A stretch of DNA of 6,651 bases, from positions 1-6,651 of the forward strand of contig CANEMG010000052.1 of assembly GCA_947428535.1 (NCBI GenBank), read 5' to 3'. Below, one piece after another: positions 4,465 through 6,651 of this stretch. This stretch comes from an uncultured Clostridium sp. (GTDB lineage Bacteria; Bacillota; Clostridia; TANB77; CAG-508). Made by a program: the position numbers and the translations under genes. Within the stretch, counting starts at the first letter, position 1. Each line of letters starts with the position of its first letter. The notes below the pieces were generated by a model, which searched no databases, was not told the DNA's origin, and saw nothing but the letters and a program-made list of their open reading frames with translations.

Positions 4465-6651
4465 CTATTTTATTTTGTTTATATAATTATATTCATTTCC
4501 TTTTATGTTAGTATTAAACATACAAATTGTTTTATATTTACAATAATCACAACCAGTTTTTTTATTATAATTATATGGTTTAATGTCTATTTTTCCTTTC
4601 AAAATTTCTTTTGAAATATCTTTTATTATTTCCTTTACCTGTGATTGTAACTTTTCAAAATTTTCTTTGCTAATCACGCTAGATTTACTTTCGCTCAAAG
4701 TCCCATCTTTTTTTATGCATACTGGAATTATATCTGAACTACCTGTTTGTAATTTATTATCCATCAATTTTACAACAGAAATATCTGCCAAAATTAAACC
4801 TTTCATTTTAAAATTATTTCTTATTTTATTTTCTATTTCTTCATCAGTTAGATTTTTAGCATTTTTTACAACATTATCTATAAGACCCATATATAAAAGT
4901 CCACTTGGATTTAAATCAGTTTGATTACAAATAGCATCTAAATATGTAATAAGCTGTATTTGAAGTCCTGATAAAATTTGATTCATATCTAAGTCTTTTG
5001 TACTAGATTTGTAATCAATTATTCTAACATATTGTTTATCAGCAAGCTTCGCCGTATCTACTCTATCGATTTTTCCTGTAATTTCTACGTTTTTATTATC
5101 TACTTCAAGTTTTATTGTTTTATATTTACCTGTATTATTAAATTCTATTTCATGATCTAAAACAGAAAAGTCACTATATTTTAAAGAATATACAATATAA
5201 CATATTGACTGATATACTATTTTTTTTAATCTTTTGGTTAATAACCTGAATTTCGCTGAACTAGAAAAAGTATAATATTTACTCATTTGCAATAATTCAT
5301 TAACTATACTATTAACAATTTCTAAAATTTCTTCATCAGTAATATCTTTAATATTCATATTTTTTTCATCGATCTTTTTAAAGAACTCATCAATTACTTC
5401 GTGCATAAAAGATCCTGTGCTCATTGACTCAATTTTAATTTCCTCTTTCTCTTTTAGTTTTAATCCATATGTTAAATGAAAAGAAAATGGACATCTTCTA
5501 TAACTCTCTAATCTTGATACACTAGTTTTTAACGAATTTCCATATAATTTTTCAATGTTCTCCTCTGAAATATTTTCAGACTTATTTGAATAATAAATTC
5601 CTGAAACTGCTCTTTTAATTCTACTTTTATCTCTATGGAAGAAATATCTTAAAAGTTCTTCTTGTGATTTCGTTATTTTTTTACCTTCTAAATAATCTTT
5701 ATACACATTTAAAATTTCTTCAAAAGTAGCCTTTTCATTAGTTTTAACAAATTCTTTATTTATAATGTCGCTTTCCTCTTTTATATTTGGAAAAATTCTT
5801 TTTATTTTTTTTATCAAAATAGATGGTCTTATAGATTTTCCTTCTTTATCAGAAGATGAATATGATAAAAATAATTTTTCTTCAGGTGTTGTTAATGTTC
5901 TATATATATTAAATTGTTCTTCATATAAGCTATCTATAGAATCTTTAGCAAGTTCAATCCTTGCCTCTTCTCTAAGAAGCTGTCTATCTGCATCATTAAA
6001 ATAACCTTCAACTCTATTTGCTTTTGGAAATGTACCATCATTTATTCCTATAATAAAAACTACTTTTAATTTATTGCTTCTTGTTCTTTCTGTATCTCCA
6101 AGCACAACTTGATCTTGCGTAGCTGGTATTTTTCCTAATTTACTTGCTGATAATCCAACTTCTAATAATTGTTTATATTTATCAAATGTCATTTTATCAT
6201 CACCAAAAATTAGACATATCTCTTCTAAAATTTCTATTAGAATTTTATAACTTGTATTATATTCATCAGAAATTTCTATATTATTATAAGTTTTTAATTT
6301 TGTATTTAAGCTCTCAAAAATTTTATTATTGTCTAAAAAGTTATATATTTCTTTTGTTATTTGAGTAGCATCTTTGTTTATAGATACATTTTTCTTAAAT
6401 TCTAAAAGTGGATCACATATTTGCTTTCTAATATTTTCTAACTTTTCTTGAATGTCATTTATTTGTTCATAACTTAATTCTCTATTATAAAACTTTGATC
6501 CTCTTACTCCCCATTTTCTGCAATAATTTTCCAACAAATAAATATCTTCATCTTCTATATCTAGTAATCCTATTTTTAAATAATTAAATACTGAATCAAA
6601 AGACCAATTTTTTGAGAATATATCTAACATTGCTATAATAAACTTTATTAA
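4465..6651 (-). CDS. addB: AddB (RexB-like) subunit of the AddAB helicase-nuclease, N-terminus missing
   Basis: AddB works with AddA to unwind and resect double-strand breaks up to a Chi site, preparing ends for RecA. The frame is still open at the right edge: seven sense codons (LIKFIIA) precede the ATG at 6628-6630, so that ATG is internal. Numbering from it, LLENYCRKWGVRG (32-44) and VVFIIGINDGTFP (190-202) are helicase-like segments typical of AddB. The C-terminal PD-(D/E)XK nuclease shows GSFMH (His410), GKIDRVD (Asp522), IIDYKSS (Asp539, Lys541) and GLQIQLITYL (Gln557). Cys380, Cys694, Cys697 and Cys703 (C..C.....C at the end) match the iron-sulfur staple. By comparison with B. subtilis AddB (about 1166 residues, cluster at Cys801/1121/1124/1130 as I recall it), some 400-430 N-terminal residues lie outside the window. 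Alr, not addA, follows downstream. It is the most upstream gene of the cluster visible here. Confidence 0.95.
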   Translation of the reverse strand, partial: LIKFIIAMLDIFSKNWSFDSVFNYLKIGLLDIEDEDIYLLENYCRKWGVRGSKFYNRELSYEQINDIQEKLENIRKQICDPLLEFKKNVSINKDATQITKEIYNFLDNNKIFESLNTKLKTYNNIEISDEYNTSYKILIEILEEICLIFGDDKMTFDKYKQLLEVGLSASKLGKIPATQDQVVLGDTERTRSNKLKVVFIIGINDGTFPKANRVEGYFNDADRQLLREEARIELAKDSIDSLYEEQFNIYRTLTTPEEKLFLSYSSSDKEGKSIRPSILIKKIKRIFPNIKEESDIINKEFVKTNEKATFEEILNVYKDYLEGKKITKSQEELLRYFFHRDKSRIKRAVSGIYYSNKSENISEENIEKLYGNSLKTSVSRLESYRRCPFSFHLTYGLKLKEKEEIKIESMSTGSFMHEVIDEFFKKIDEKNMNIKDITDEEILEIVNSIVNELLQMSKYYTFSSSAKFRLLTKRLKKIVYQSICYIVYSLKYSDFSVLDHEIEFNNTGKYKTIKLEVDNKNVEITGKIDRVDTAKLADKQYVRIIDYKSSTKDLDMNQILSGLQIQLITYLDAICNQTDLNPSGLLYMGLIDNVVKNAKNLTDEEIENKIRNNFKMKGLILADISVVKLMDNKLQTGSSDIIPVCIKKDGTLSESKSSVISKENFEKLQSQVKEIIKDISKEILKGKIDIKPYNYNKKTGCDYCKYKTICMFNTNIKGNEYNYINKIK

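Noticed and set aside
4583..4924. 113-codon plus-strand open frame
   Set aside because: It is antisense to the C-terminal nuclease region of addB. The Phe/Ser/Ile-rich composition is what the complement of a Lys/Glu-rich gene gives, and it has no domain or ribosome-binding site.
5765..6004. 79-codon plus-strand open frame
   Set aside because: It is antisense to the helicase-like part of addB, with low-complexity Ser/Leu/Phe composition and no supporting signals.
6144..6368. 74-codon plus-strand open frame
   Set aside because: It is antisense to addB and almost entirely Tyr/Leu/Ile/Phe, an artefact of AT-rich sequence.

Overview
The window looks like a chromosomal segment of a very AT-rich member of the Bacillota, most likely an anaerobic, gut-type clostridium. 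The grounds are strong A/T preference at third codon positions, clostridial-type protein sequences (AddB rather than RecB/RecC, type-4 iron-sulfur uracil-DNA glycosylase), an intact U-tract terminator, and cysteine-rich cytosolic enzymes. No species can be named from the sequence alone.

Layout. The left edge (1-466, minus strand) holds the first 155 codons of a secreted papain-family (C1A) cysteine protease whose C-terminal part lies outside the window. A 282-base divergent intergenic region (467-748) carries its promoter and the upstream signals of the next gene. That gene (749-1882, plus strand) is an uncharacterised cytosolic protein with a metallopeptidase-type HExxH motif. A bidirectional hairpin terminator (1889-1913) closes this gene and, from the other side, the long minus-strand gene cluster.

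That cluster is transcribed right to left as addB (partial, runs off the right edge), alr, pgeF (yfiH/ylmD family) and a family-4 uracil-DNA glycosylase. The gaps are 63, 23 and 17 bases, with no terminator seen between genes, so it probably forms one operon whose promoter lies beyond the window. It mixes two themes. AddB and the glycosylase are both iron-sulfur DNA-repair enzymes. Alanine racemase and PgeF both bear on the alanine content of peptidoglycan.

Most of the window is ordinary housekeeping sequence. The points that deserve a second look are the uncharacterised HExxH protein next to a secreted cysteine protease, the unusual start region of alr (GTG start with a 10-codon overlapping leader frame ending in TAATG), AddB without addA downstream, and a short open reading tract hidden in the divergent intergenic region. 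I found no RNA genes, insertion sequences, CRISPR arrays or attachment sites.
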